Source: Volvariella volvacea V23
Taxonomy: Eukaryota > Basidiomycota > Agaricomycetes > Agaricales > Pluteaceae
DNA: 64,000 nt
Direction of reading: 5' to 3'
Assembly: GCA_000349905.1 (NCBI GenBank)
Contig: KB722739.1
Coordinates: forward strand, 1,130,276-1,194,275
Below, in pieces: positions 22,901-34,204 of this stretch. The stretch's first letter is position 1. Each line of letters begins with the position of its first letter. The notes below the pieces were generated by a model. The model ran no database searches and was not told where the DNA came from. It saw only the letters and a program-made list of their open reading frames with translations. The position numbers and the translations under genes are program-made.

Positions 22901-23192
22901 TAGGGCACTTGCAGTGCCGGCTCCGGCTCCACCAGCACCGCCACCATTAATACCCCAACACCCAGCACCATTACAAGTAGCGCCTGCAGTTCCTGCGGTT
23001 CCTGCGGTTCCTGCGCGACCCGCACGAGCACGACGTCGCCGAAATGCCCCTCTGGGGTTTGCAGACTTTGTCCCGGACAACTTGCATGCCGGACCCGCGC
23101 ACAATTGGCCGATGCCCCTCCCGCCTCCACCCCCAGCTGTTCAGCCATTTCATCAGCAGTTAAGAGCCAATTATCCTCGCGCAAGGCGATAG
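19921..23192 (+). CDS. RBR E3 ubiquitin ligase, RNF216/TRIAD3-like, with SIM-like motifs
   Basis: RING-in-between-RING ligase, passing ubiquitin through a catalytic Cys. Ten exons in consistent phase give 925 aa: 19921-20131, 20182-21413, 21473-21539, 21606-21898, 21958-21982, 22036-22092, 22144-22202, 22257-22343, 22394-22480 and 22533-23192. The disordered basic N-terminus holds two SUMO-interaction-like motifs: VIEIS at residues 5-9 and VEVIELTDDED at 93-103. A CUE/UBA-like helical stretch (KTIFDIVSDVDEDFVRSML) precedes RING1 (CGCCCVDF..QCQEGHLFCKKC). The IBR has CPFCDWRC and C..CKAVSCMRCK; RING2 is CPKC..DGCNKMTC..CYIC, with the expected catalytic Cys in DGCNKM. GYDHF and the overall spacing match RNF216/TRIAD3. 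The tail from about residue 740 is Pro-rich. The 66-nt intron at 21540-21605 has no in-frame stop and could be retained. Confidence 0.9.
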
Positions 23193-24318
23193 ATGTTGAA
23201 TGGTTATAATTGTGGTGGATACTCTACACCCTGGCTTTTCTCTTGTGATATGATATATATATATTTTCGTATTAGGTATTTTTGAAAAGGTTCTCCTTTT
23301 GAGGTTTAAGCTTTAAAAACCACTAATTATGTAGCACTCATTCACTCACTCATAACGCATCTTGTTTTCATTGGTCTGGTGTAATGTTTATGGTCACTTT
23401 TGTTTACTTTCAAGGTTGTTAAGTACTCCTACGGAGTTGTACAGCATCGTTGCAGCTTGGGTTTGTATACGTTAGTATCTTAGAGGCCTAGCGGGTTTGT
23501 GGTGGATTTACTGGGAAATTTTGAGACGACAGAGTCTGGCAAGGATGTATTTGTAGCGACACTTATTTTTGCTACTACTTTTCTTCTGCTACTTTTCTTC
23601 TACTTCTTGACCTTTACTTTTCGATCAAATGGCAACGCGATATGGTGCGCTGATTGTTGTTTCTATCTGATATCCATGTGCAGTTGACTCCCACTCATGG
23701 AGCAGCTGAGTTGCCAAGTACCTAGTGTAATACATCCCCTTCAGGAGCTCGATGCCTTTTCCTTTTTTGGTTCTGCTTTCGAACATCTACATGGGGTTTT
23801 GGGGTGTCTTTACTATTAACAACAACGCATCGAGAGGATCAAAATACTCGACTCCCTCTTTCATGTTTTGCCTGCACGTGAACTGCTACAATCATCATGA
23901 CCATCTCCAGCTCGGCCTTTCGTTCCATTCAAATTATCCACCCTCTGGATAGACGAATGAAGGGCTAATTTTTGAGGGGTGCAATGTCAAAGCCCTGGTT
24001 GGACGTTAGAGGCTCGAAGCTGGGTAACTCGGGCAGCCTGGTAATCGTAGTCACCTGCAATACTCTCTCGTCTATACCCACTATCCCATATGAGAAGAGC
24101 TTACAAAGTGCAAATGCATTAACCATAAGCATTTTCATCCGAAGACCTGTTGAATAATCCCCAATGAATTGAGTTTAGACTTAACGAGCCAAGTCAGCTT
24201 TTCGTAATCACAGCGCTACAGCCACAATGTCAAGCTATGAAAAGATGAAATCCAAACGTCATTTTTAGGTGTCATGCAACATCTACCGTCTTCCATTTAC
24301 ACGAATGTTGAAATCCTT
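23193..24318. other. Convergent intergenic region, no gene seen
   Basis: Lies between the convergent RBR ligase and the F-box/LRR relic. It is T-rich on the + strand near 23570-23620, and no open frame has support. It probably holds two 3' UTRs. Confidence 0.55.
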
Positions 24319-25801
24319 TCAGTCGAAATTGCTCTTCCAAAGCCGGAGCCGAGCACCAACGTTCCCGGTAGTGATACCCATTAAATCTGGAAAATATGTA
24401 TCGTTGACAGTGGTAGTCATACCTGGAAGTTTTATCCTCCAATCCTCCGCTTTACTGGCTCTAAGATGCGTTCCAAATTGCATTTTAATTTCCAACCAAG
24501 CCAAAGAGCATCGTCGGACGAAGACATTCTCCGAAATTGATGATATACACCTACCAAATTCATCCGCATCGATGGCATATGGCTGACCAGAGTGCGCACT
24601 GGCACTCGGTCGCAACCACTGAACCACGAACTGTCGTAGTTTGGGTATTCCTGTGATATAATCGAGAAGATGCCGATAGCGTTCCGGTGTCAGGTCCCAC
24701 TGAGGAGGTGTTGGGATATTGAGAGTTGTGAGACTCCTGAAAGCTGATGAGGCAGGCCCAGTCGATGGATTAATTGCTACGCCCTCCCGACTTGAGTCAT
24801 CGACATCAATATTCTGGGTCAGATACAAACACATTGAGGTAAGGAAGCCCGCATGATAAGGAAGAACTCGCGATAGGAAGGAGTCTGAAATAGATACCGG
24901 CGGGTGATAGGCTTTGCAATCCAGATGAGGTAGCCCACTATAAGATGCAAGATAATCTACAAGCGTATCGGAGAGGCCATATCTCAGTGCCAATCGTGAG
25001 AGCTCTGCACCGGAGTTCTTGAGCAATATCCACAAGGGATCGAGATTTGTTTCGGACGTATGATTCAGCATGCCCGTATACATGGTGAGTTCCTTGAGGT
25101 TTGGGAGCTTTGGAAATGCCGAGATATATGGTAACGAGAACGATGGTGCGCGACGGAGGTATCCTGAAAGTATGATTTTCTCAACAGCAAGCTTCTCAAA
25201 TTTCAGCGGAAACAATTCCTCCCATGTACAGACTGTGTATGGCGAACTACCCGAGAGCATTACGGAGCGAACGTTTGGGTTGCGCAGGACGATATCGCCC
25301 AGTAGAGATAATTTAAGTTGATCGGGTCCAAACCCCTCCGGATGCCCACCATTGTGACGGGCGTGAACCTCGTAGTTTTGTAAGCCGAGACTTGATTGGA
25401 ATGATTCAGGCTTAGGTGTCGCTAGATGGAGCTCCCATGGTATTTTTCAAAGAAGTTGATCGAGTGTGCCGTTCGTGGCTTCGTAGACAGTCTGCAGTAA
25501 TTTCCCTGCAACGGCGTAGAAAATCGATCTTTTCAGACCTGGGCCACCATTGGCTGACCTTGAACTTGAGTCCTACGGATCGAGAGACCTGTGTCATTTC
25601 CCTCGACACTCCATGAGAACTTAACTATAGTGATGGCATATCGAGTGAAAAAGGAGTTGAGTCGATGAGATGTGAGGCGAAGGCAAGGACATCTCGTTTA
25701 GTCCGGTGTGGCGGTTGTAGGGTTAAGAAGTAATGGATCTCGGAGAGAATTTCATTGGCACAACGCTCGATAGGCGAGATGGGATTGTCAATACCTTCCA
25801 T
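24319..25801 (-). pseudogene. F-box/LRR-type gene, probably decayed
   Basis: The large 3' exon (stop at 24319-24321, open up to 25446) encodes a leucine-rich-repeat-like protein (FPKLPNLKELTMY, SRLALRYGL, FRSLTTLNIP). In the same frame it would continue upstream with natural-looking sequence (LLQTVYEATNGTLDQLL), but a TGA at 25447-25449 interrupts it, and no GT lies near enough for an intron to remove it. Further upstream an ATG at 25801-25799 opens an F-box-like segment (SPIERCANEILSEIHYFL). That segment ends at TAG about 58 codons later, and none of the possible splice joins I tried connects it cleanly to the LRR frame. Substrate-adaptor function would be expected for the family. Alternatives are an unrecognised first exon or a shorter protein starting inside the LRR region. 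Confidence 0.6.
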
Positions 25802-26886
25802 GAAAAGCCGACAATAATCTGGTGCTGGTGGTGAAAATAAGTGCTATATGTGGCTGTGTCTCGTTCACACATACACTTGCAAATATCATAATTCTCTGAA
25901 ATAAATGCCCAGGCTCTGCCTGGCTCGGAATCATCTAATCAAAACCAGGAAAAGTTTTCAGGCATCAGGTCCATGGGGTGCGTCTACTCTATTCATAAGT
26001 AAAAGGCTAAATGCTATCTCGATTGATTAAAACACACAAAATGAATGCACCTTGATTAACGTGATATTCGACTCAGCTGCGATAATTGCATAGTGGGCTC
26101 AAAGCTACTGATGTACCCAAGGAAGAAGGTGAGCATAAGATGCTCAAGAGTATCAAAGTCGTGCCACGTTGTTTTGGCATTCTTCCTAGCTACAATAAGC
26201 CTCCTATACACAGATCGTAGCTATTAGGTCCACTAAAATACGCCTCAAGGGAAAAAAACTACCTGCTTGTGCAGTGGATTATCACGTGTAGCTTTTCTTA
26301 TGTAGGAAACACATGAGAGCATAATCTACTTTTGTAGTTGACCCAGATCTGGTCATACGATTCTTGAGAGTTGTGATGTCAAAAGAGAATGGACGATAGT
26401 ACTGGTATTACAATACTGCATGAATTTGAAGCTTTGTGTTGACGATTGGGAGGCGAAACGGAGTAAATATACTTCGAACTCCAATTTAGGTGCGACATGA
26501 CCTCACTTTAGAGTGTGACGAGGATTGGCGATTGGCTGCGCCATTGCGGTAAGGTGAATAGGTGCCCAAGTGAAGGAGTGTGTCGCGTTGTGAGAAGTGT
26601 ATGGGGTGATAAGTGACTTATTACGTTATTCAGAATCACCGGTTCGATCGCTGCAATAGAAATAAAATAAAGCCTGTGTTTAGATTAAATAGCAAAGGCA
26701 GTCACTCCTAAGAGCGGCCTTTGTCATGGCCTACACCTGCTATTATGGTAAGTTAAGTTTAATAAGGCCTCGTCACCGTCATCATCAGTACAAATACCAT
26801 GAAAAGAAGCCTAGAACCCATCAATGAATCTGAGCACGGATATAGTGCACCGAGAATTGGACAAAGGCGACTTACGGATTTGGTCT
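25802..26886. other. Gene-free AT-rich spacer
   Basis: Noticeably more AT-rich than its surroundings, with stops in every frame. No open frame, repeat or RNA gene is recognised. It may contain the promoter of the F-box/LRR relic and the 3' UTR of the DUF6699 gene. Confidence 0.55.
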
Positions 26887-28084
26887 CTACGCCCTACCCA
26901 CGTATAGCACCCATCCTTCGCCATTCGGATGTGGCTCCAACCCTCTGAACATCACGAGGTGCCCAAGGTAGTCAATCCTCTTTATCGAACGATCGCTATC
27001 GTCTATGCCCTTCGCCCCTTCAACCTGCGTGTACATCTCAATCTCCTTCAGCCTAGCTTGCGAAGCATTCCACATCTGCTTCTTCCTGATACTATTCATC
27101 TCCGAATACTCATCCATCCCGACATATTCCTGGAAATTGTCATATATTTTGTCAATGACGTCTTTACACGTAATCCCGGCTTTGTTCTCCACCACAACCG
27201 GCCAGGGAAATCGCTCGTATGTGTCTTCTGCAACACCATTGATGTACATGTGCGTGACGAGCGGGCACGTTGCAGGCTGGGATAGCTCTTCTTGTATGAA
27301 AATCGCCACGTCAGTCCCGCTACGCATGACCGATGTGTAATCGTGGCCAATGCTCCAGATGATGGGTGGTGGACCAAATAGATGGTGTTGGAGGAGTGGG
27401 TTGAGTGTGCACTCTCGCGGGAAGGGGAGTGGCCTCCCAGGGATGGGACTTTGCCACCGTGCAGCTTGGCTGGAAAGTTTACGTTTGTGGTAACGGCTAC
27501 TACGTCGGATTGGGTGGCCGCGAGTGATCCCGTAGAGAGAACGCATACCCGCGTCGAACTCTTCGGGCGTTTGACCGATCGGTGCGCTATCTGGTACTGG
27601 CCCTGATGAAATATTAGTATTAGGATTCGGAAAGACCATAAAAGGAATGAAAACTGACCAAGCTTTTCACTATTTTGCGAGCGGTGATATTCACGCCACT
27701 CGTCATCGGGTACGACTGGTGGAGAAGCAAACTCCGTTACTGCGATATATAAGCTATTGTCTGGTTGCGCGGACGAGTGCGTTGCTACTGGGCATCAAGC
27801 TCAACAATTGCCGGGGTACATAGTGCTGACAGCCTACCGAGCCAATTACGAACAACACCAGCAAACTTTCGTATAGACTCCTTATTCACTCTCTTCTTCT
27901 TCGTCATAACAGACTCTGGCGCCGGAAAACGAGCCATGGGCCCAAGCGCCAAGTACTGCGACTGCGTAACGGCACTGTTCTCCGCGGCACTGAGAGTGTT
28001 TGAGGAGCTAGATTCATCATGGATGGTCTCCAAGGCGGTGTGGCGGCGAGTTGAGGGCCTCCGAACAGAAGCAGAGGAGAGCAT
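26887..28084 (-). CDS. DUF6699-domain protein
   Basis: Three exons on the minus strand (28084-27820, 27739-27659, 27602-26887) give 353 aa in consistent phase. The intron 27658-27603 is well defined. The intron 27819-27740 uses a weak donor (gtaccc) and was chosen because it joins the frames. The first ~90 residues are polar and basic (MTKKKRVNKESIRKF). The C-terminal ~190 residues match the basidiomycete DUF6699 layout: CTLNPLLQHHLFG..IIWSIGHD, then PLVTHMYI, a FPWPVVVEN strand, a helical region starting TCKDVIDKIYDNFQEY, and a closing RIDYLGHLVMFRGLEPHPNGEGWVLYV. The domain is expanded in mushrooms and of unknown function. The N-terminal exon is the least certain part. Confidence 0.75.
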
Positions 28085-31000
28085 CGACGGCGTAGGAAGA
28101 AGTGGATGGGTGGTTGGTCAAGGAAACCGAGGCCTCGCGTAATTAAGCAAGGCTTAGTGGTGTTGATGAGGGGCACCACGAGGCATCGTCGAGAAGCAGT
28201 CACACCTTGCAGTCCAGAGTGGCTCCTGATCCCGATTGCAGTGCATGTGGCATAAGGCAGCAGACAAGGAAAGGCAAGTGCACATATACAGCATGCTATG
28301 AGGAGCAGGCAAAGCTGTGGACGAGTTTCATCAGGCTATGTTCGTGGGAAGGAGACGGGCTGGCCCGGCACAGTCTCACCCCTATCCTACAATGCAACAG
28401 CCGCGATGCTCGAGTTCTGGGCGTGAGCTAATAGTTAACAGGTATGCAGCGGGCTTGAGAGCTTGTGGGTCATTCGTGGGGGCTCCTTGAACTCTGTGCG
28501 ACAGCTCATGGTCAGCGGTGTGTGGGGGTAGGCACAGTGATGACCCACTACTGGCGGGACCTAGACTAGACCAGATTAATGGAGGAAAGCCTTTGGATTT
28601 GGGCATGCCAGAGCAGGAGAATGCCCATACGTTCTGAGCATCTAAATTCCGATACACGCAGGCCCTCTGTGCCGCCTACTGTGGGTTCATGCCATGACAA
28701 AGATCGCTGCAACGTCAGGACAATAATGCAACAACTGTCTCACGAATACTGCTTGCATACGAACGTGGAAGGATCGGAAGAAGCCCCACTCCGATGTCTA
28801 TGGATCACCCGTCACCCATCCATTTCCATTGGTCCCGCTTACCACTCATATTGAGCATACCTACCTCCCGACGTAGACCCATCTCAGTCAGCTCCATCCG
28901 CGGACACGAGATATCAACTTACGCCTACCGGGACTATGTTGTGGGTGCTTGTAGGTGCTATTAATTATTTGACCGGGGCAGAGGTCAGATCAGAAAGGGA
29001 TAGTTGATCAAGACTTCAGGGAAACCCGTCGACGCTACTTCCTCAAACTCCAATAGGAAGGTAGTGTACTGATGGAACACGTCGCCAACGCAGTGGCAGT
29101 ACGATGCAGTAACATATCCTTAAAGGACGTCGCACTTTACCCTTTTCAAAGCACAAACGCACGAGCGCCAAACGAAGACCCCCACATTAATCCCAGAATG
29201 GCTAAAAATCCGGTCTCTCACCGTATTGTTCAAGCCGCTTTCCTGATGTTACTTTTTTGGAAAAATCTAGTGCACCGAGAGTTTATGGGATTCTCGTGCG
29301 CGAGTGAAAAACTTATCGCCGAGAACAATAACGAGTAGGGTGGTACTCGAGGATTCCTCATGGCAGTCTATGGAAATCTCGAGTCAGCAAGTGTAAGCTT
29401 TGCTTACCGACATCTCATTGACTGCAGGATCGTCCACGAGGCGGGGGAATGCAGTCTTAAAATGCACCCAAGGGCTGGCGGTTGTTGGCAATGGAGGGTA
29501 TGTTTCAGCAAACTGTTTAATTAATCTTTCCCTGATTGATACTCCAGGCTGGGGTGAATCAAATCTAGTCATCCCCTGGATTGTGACAGACAGCGAGACG
29601 GTACACCGTCCTGTTATCACAGCGTGGCATGGCACCTGATAACGGGTTCGCAGAGAAGTTGCATGTTCCGTGACCGCCCCAGTCTCCCAGAAGACAGGAA
29701 CAAAGTGTCAAATGCCGACAGAGAGGAAGACCAGGGTGAGTGGGAATCCATAGCTTGAAGTGAATCCCAGGAATCCTGGACATAAACGAGACTTAGCCGA
29801 ATCTGACATACGATAATGATTTGTGGGCGTTTATCAGAGAAACTTGGCTGGACCCTGGACGTGTGCAAAGGCCAAGTTTACCTACCAATAACGTCAAGAG
29901 CGCTCCGCGATGGCTGGAACGAGACCACAGAGCTAAACCCGTATAGTGCACTTTCCCCTTCCAGGCGATGAAGTCGACACAAGATAAGATTGCATCCGTC
30001 AACCGGCGGTGCCAGAGTGGTACGAAGACGCAATTGAGATAGCGTGGCTCGCGCGACTCGGCGAGTCGGAAGTTCGGGACAGAACCTCCTTTGTTTTCGA
30101 CGCGGGAACTTTTGGTGGCAATTGCCAACCTGATGGCACTGCGGTGATGCGGGCGCGATTTGTCGTTCGTCATGTCCATAGAGAGCATAATCAAGCGCAG
30201 ACCAACGATTGCCGAGACCCGAGACTTTTTGTGAGTGCGCCTCATGACATCAAAGAGCGCAACCCGAAGAATAATCAGGTGTTCCGGCGAGAATGCTCTG
30301 ATAGGCGGAATGTTGGGTTTTAATTAATGCCGCTGATGTTGTTTGTGGTTAAGCGAGTGGGGGCGAGGGAGAGCGGCGAGGCAGCAGGGGTGGTTGACTG
30401 TGGTACTTGGTCGAGCGAATCGCGTAGGGCGGGGCAATAACGAGATTGATTGCGCGGCATGCGCAATGGATATCGGATAGTAATCACATACCTTATCCCT
30501 CAGATTGCACACTACGATACATCCCCTCTCCACAAATCTAGGCCGTCAAGGTGGAATTGGCCATCAACTCGCGTAGCGTCCAAACGCACTTTGCACGCCA
30601 TCAATCCGGACGATCCGTGGAAAAACTAAAATGGCGTGCATACGCAAAGGTTCATCGCAAGCCAAAACGGGAAGCCTGAAAGAAGTCGAGAAAGGGTCCT
30701 TCTAATGCTGAGAAGGGGGGGAAAAAAAGAGTTCGTAAGAGCCGAGTTGACAAGAAAGGTGTCTGACCATCTGAAGATTGTGGACAACATCACCGCGCGC
30801 CTGCTCGACGTTCTGACGGCTCAACCATGAATACACCCGCTCCCACGAATGATATTGCACAATACCCGCCCCACGCTGATGTATTGTCAAAATCTTGCCT
30901 GAGCTCATGACGAAATGTGCTAAGCGATTCGAAGAACGCGATGATACTCCACCGGCGGGTGAAGATGGAACAGAGTGTGATATAGGAAGAGGGAAAAAAC

Positions 31001-33065
31001 ATACACAGCAGATGAAATCACGGACGTTCTGTTCAGAAACCAGATGCCAAAACGAGACTGAGAATCCAAATGACATTTGACCCGCGCCCCGTGTAAAAAC
31101 ATACACCGCGAGCAAACAAAGCTTGCGCAAAAAAAAGAGCTGGAAAGGACTTGAATTTGAGTGGTATTCGTGGTGTGTGGAGCATCAAAAGGAATATCCG
31201 AGCGAGTCGACTCGAGCAAGGGCACCAAGGGCGCAACCCGAGCAAGAACAGAATAGGTTCACAAGTCAGGGTGCAGTACATACGTGCGTTGTATGTGGCT
31301 TATGTGCACTGTGCAAAAAGGGAAAAAAAAAAACGAGTCGAAAAAAATGGGGTTCAAATTACTTTTATAGCGATAGCACTGTCTTTGGAGGACGTTCCAC
31401 GTGTTTACCGTGATGGGGAAGCAAAGTGGTGATATTGTCCTTTCTAATCTCGCTTTTGAGGCAATAACTTTGAGGCACGTACCTTACATACCGGGGGGGT
31501 CTGTCGCGCTTGCAATTGCTCCTTCGAAATTAAAGTTGGATCATCAATTTTGTGAAGAGTCAGAGAAGAAGCTTGGACAAGACAAGAGCGGTCAGTCGGA
31601 AGTGGCGTATCTCCCACCGTACGTGCGTGAACGTCGGCGAAGGTGGCGTGGTCTTTTAGATCTTATACCATCTTGGCAATATTGGGCTAAATAGGATTCA
31701 CCAGCCTGAGCGCAGAGAACAAGAGGGCATCGCGGATATCAAGCAAGAGCGTGTGGTATGTAAGCCCTGGGCCCCCTGCTTTATTGCAAAGCGAACGCCT
31801 CCGAGTCGTCGCGCCAACAGAAGATGGTGTGAGAGCCTGCCGGATTCCTTTGAGATCACATAGGATTTATCGCCGCATTTGAGGATCGACATCTGCACCA
31901 GCCCTCAATCTGGGGCATGAGTGAAGAGATGGTACTGTGCTTATCCTATGATGTCGGGGGAGAATGGATGGCCTTCGGACCCGATTGTCTCCCAGCCAAG
32001 ACAACATATGTCAGATGCAGATAAACGGAACACCCTAAGAATTCGAACACATCAAGCAATACTGTAAGCAACACCGTAAGCCAAATGTAAAGAAGGTTGA
32101 CCGCCAGAACAGACCCGTCACTCTCCCTTGCAATCATTATGGACAGAACGTCCCATACCAATGGTGAGGGTTTATCGCCACGGCCCAGTGTGCAACCTGC
32201 CAGAAAAAGCACCCCCAAAGTTTTGCCACCCTCCAGATAGGATAGGAATGACAGCCACCAGCTGACCACCTCCTTTTCCTCGTATATACGAAGCAATGCA
32301 AATGCACATTCAATCTTAGATGGTTGTCGCCACCACGTCAAGATTTAGGAGGCAGGCTAGATTAACTGGGCAAGGAAAGCTGCAACTCGGTCGAGTCGAT
32401 CGGTCGAGTTTGAGATTCGGCGGACGCTATCTGCCAGACAGCCACTGCCTACCTGAACGAATGTTGATGCTGATAAGAATGAAACAGCAAAATGGGGGAA
32501 ACCAGGAGATAGAAACGCACATACATACGCATGCATAGATACAGTCCAACGGTGATAAGTGGCGTTTAAGCCAACTACAAATGGGATGACAGGAGACACG
32601 AACTTTCCGTTTACTGATCCGCAGACAAAATGCTACCACTACCGCGGATTGGCATTTAAGAACATGATCACAAACACACGACCCGCAAAAACACTAGTTG
32701 ACAAGCCGTACTGTACGGAACACGACCAAGAGCGGTTCAAGTGCGGGTCCTTTTTGGGAGAGAATGGTACAATGGGGATAGAGAATGAAGGAAGCTGATG
32801 GTGTCGAAGAGAACCCATCATCAGCTAGGCAGAAATTTTACAAGGCGACGTACATGTATAGGTTTAGATGACAAGAACAACAAGTTGGAGATGCAGCGGG
32901 GGGAGAACACTAACAAAACAAGGGTACAAATGGACAACGATGGATTGGATTGAATTATGTCGTCAGCATGTATGGCGCGCAAAAGTGGACGACAGAAAGA
33001 GGGCACGTAGTTTATGACATTCAGTGAAACGTAGTCCGGCGGTATACTGCATACAATTCAAGGAG
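28085..33065. other. 5-kb gene-poor region
   Basis: No protein gene can be supported. Open frames are below 155 codons, lack splice partners or motifs and overlap each other. Visible features are purine-rich and A-rich runs at about 30712-30732, 31121-31136 and 31318-31350, a perfect 7+1+7 inverted repeat at 30054-30068, and a 12-bp palindrome at 31203-31214. No tRNA or transposase signature was recognised. Decayed mobile elements or non-coding transcripts are possible but not shown. Confidence 0.55.
30054..30068. repeat. Short perfect inverted repeat
   Basis: CGACTCG-G-CGAGTCG, two 7-bp arms around one base. It has no T-run after it, so a terminator role is not suggested. It could be a protein-binding site or chance. 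Confidence 0.4.
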
Positions 33066-34204
33066 TCAGCGAGCAATTGGGCATAGATTATCAAGAGACG
33101 TACACAGCTCGGTGGGGTCTTCATCCGTCTCGGCAAAGTTTTCCCTCTGGACCATATCAATCTCCCACTCTGGCTCCCCTTTTCTCGCTGGGGGTATCGG
33201 ACTCGGATCAAGCTGCGGCTCAACAATCGGCAGCTCGAATAGAATAAGGGGCGAATACGCCGGCTGCAAAAGCGCCCGGTCCCAGATGTTTGGAAGACCA
33301 GTGACGATGTTCGTCCACTCCTGTCTCGGAGAGACGAAATTGGGGAGGAAGTAGAACCTCTCGTCTGCGAAGCAAGGTTCGAGGACGGACCGCCAGGTCC
33401 GAATGATGACGCTGTCGGAGTGGTTGGCGTTGATGGTGAACACGAGCATCTTGAGCCGGGGCAGCCTCTGCAGGGTGCGAACGATGGTACGAGCAATTTC
33501 CGATGCGCGGGGTATATCCAAGGAGACGCGGGTATGGAGAGCTAGATGCGACAAAGCGGGCAGATCTGCGACCGAGGTCATCCGACTGCCGTCCAGGATG
33601 GCTGTGTACAGGTGGGTGACCTCCTGAAAGATCGGCTCGTGGAAGCTGACGAGTTGCGGACGGCCGAAGTGGAGCAGCATGACGAAGCGTGGACGGATGG
33701 GGGATTGCCGCAGCCAGTGGGCATGGGATATGAAGTTCTGGCCGGTGATGGCGAGGTTCTGCAGGTGGGTGAGGGCTGGAGCGACTTTGGCCATGGCGAC
33801 CTCGAGCGAGGGCAGGCGCGCATTGATGACATAGGCAAGGGAGGTGATGGTGTAGGACGACAGAGGCCGTGGGCTAACGTGGAGGTGGGACTTGAGGCCT
33901 GGCAGGGTGATCTTTCTCTTGGGCAGCAGCGTCGATGTGAATTGGATGACGCGGTCGGCGGTCGTCAGGGTGAGGGTCTGAAAGAAGGCCGGCAGAATCC
34001 AGACGTTTACATGGCGAGAGATAAGACGCAGTTGACGGCCGCGACGAGGGTCGCGCGCAACGACGAAGAGGAGTATTTCGCGCAAGAGCTCGATGGGCAG
34101 GCGGGACCACAGCTCGGGCGACAGGGCGTACGCGGGGCTACGGGAGGGGTCAGGCTGCTCCTGAGCTCGGTGGGAGACACGTACCTTGGAACCATGTCCA
34201 GCAT
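33066..34204 (-). CDS. F-box-like protein with LRR-like C-terminal region
   Basis: Probable substrate adaptor of an SCF ubiquitin ligase. The large exon has no ATG upstream of the F-box. A short first exon solves this: ATG at 34204-34202, exon 34204-34185 (MLDMVP plus two bases), a 47-nt intron 34184-34138 (gtacgt..cgtag), then exon 34137-33066. Phases agree and give 363 aa. The F-box (SRLPIELLREILLFVV) follows within the first 20 residues, then a basic RRGRQLRLISRHVN segment typical of fungal F-box proteins. Leu-rich stretches follow (LTHLQNLAITG, LPALSHLALHT, LQRLPRLKMLVFTI). The last ~60 residues are acidic. Coding GC is higher than in the flanking DNA. No lesion is seen. Confidence 0.75.

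Noticed and set aside
30702..31130. 142-codon open frame on the minus strand
   Set aside because: Arises from A-rich runs read as Phe/Leu/Ser on the other strand; no motif.
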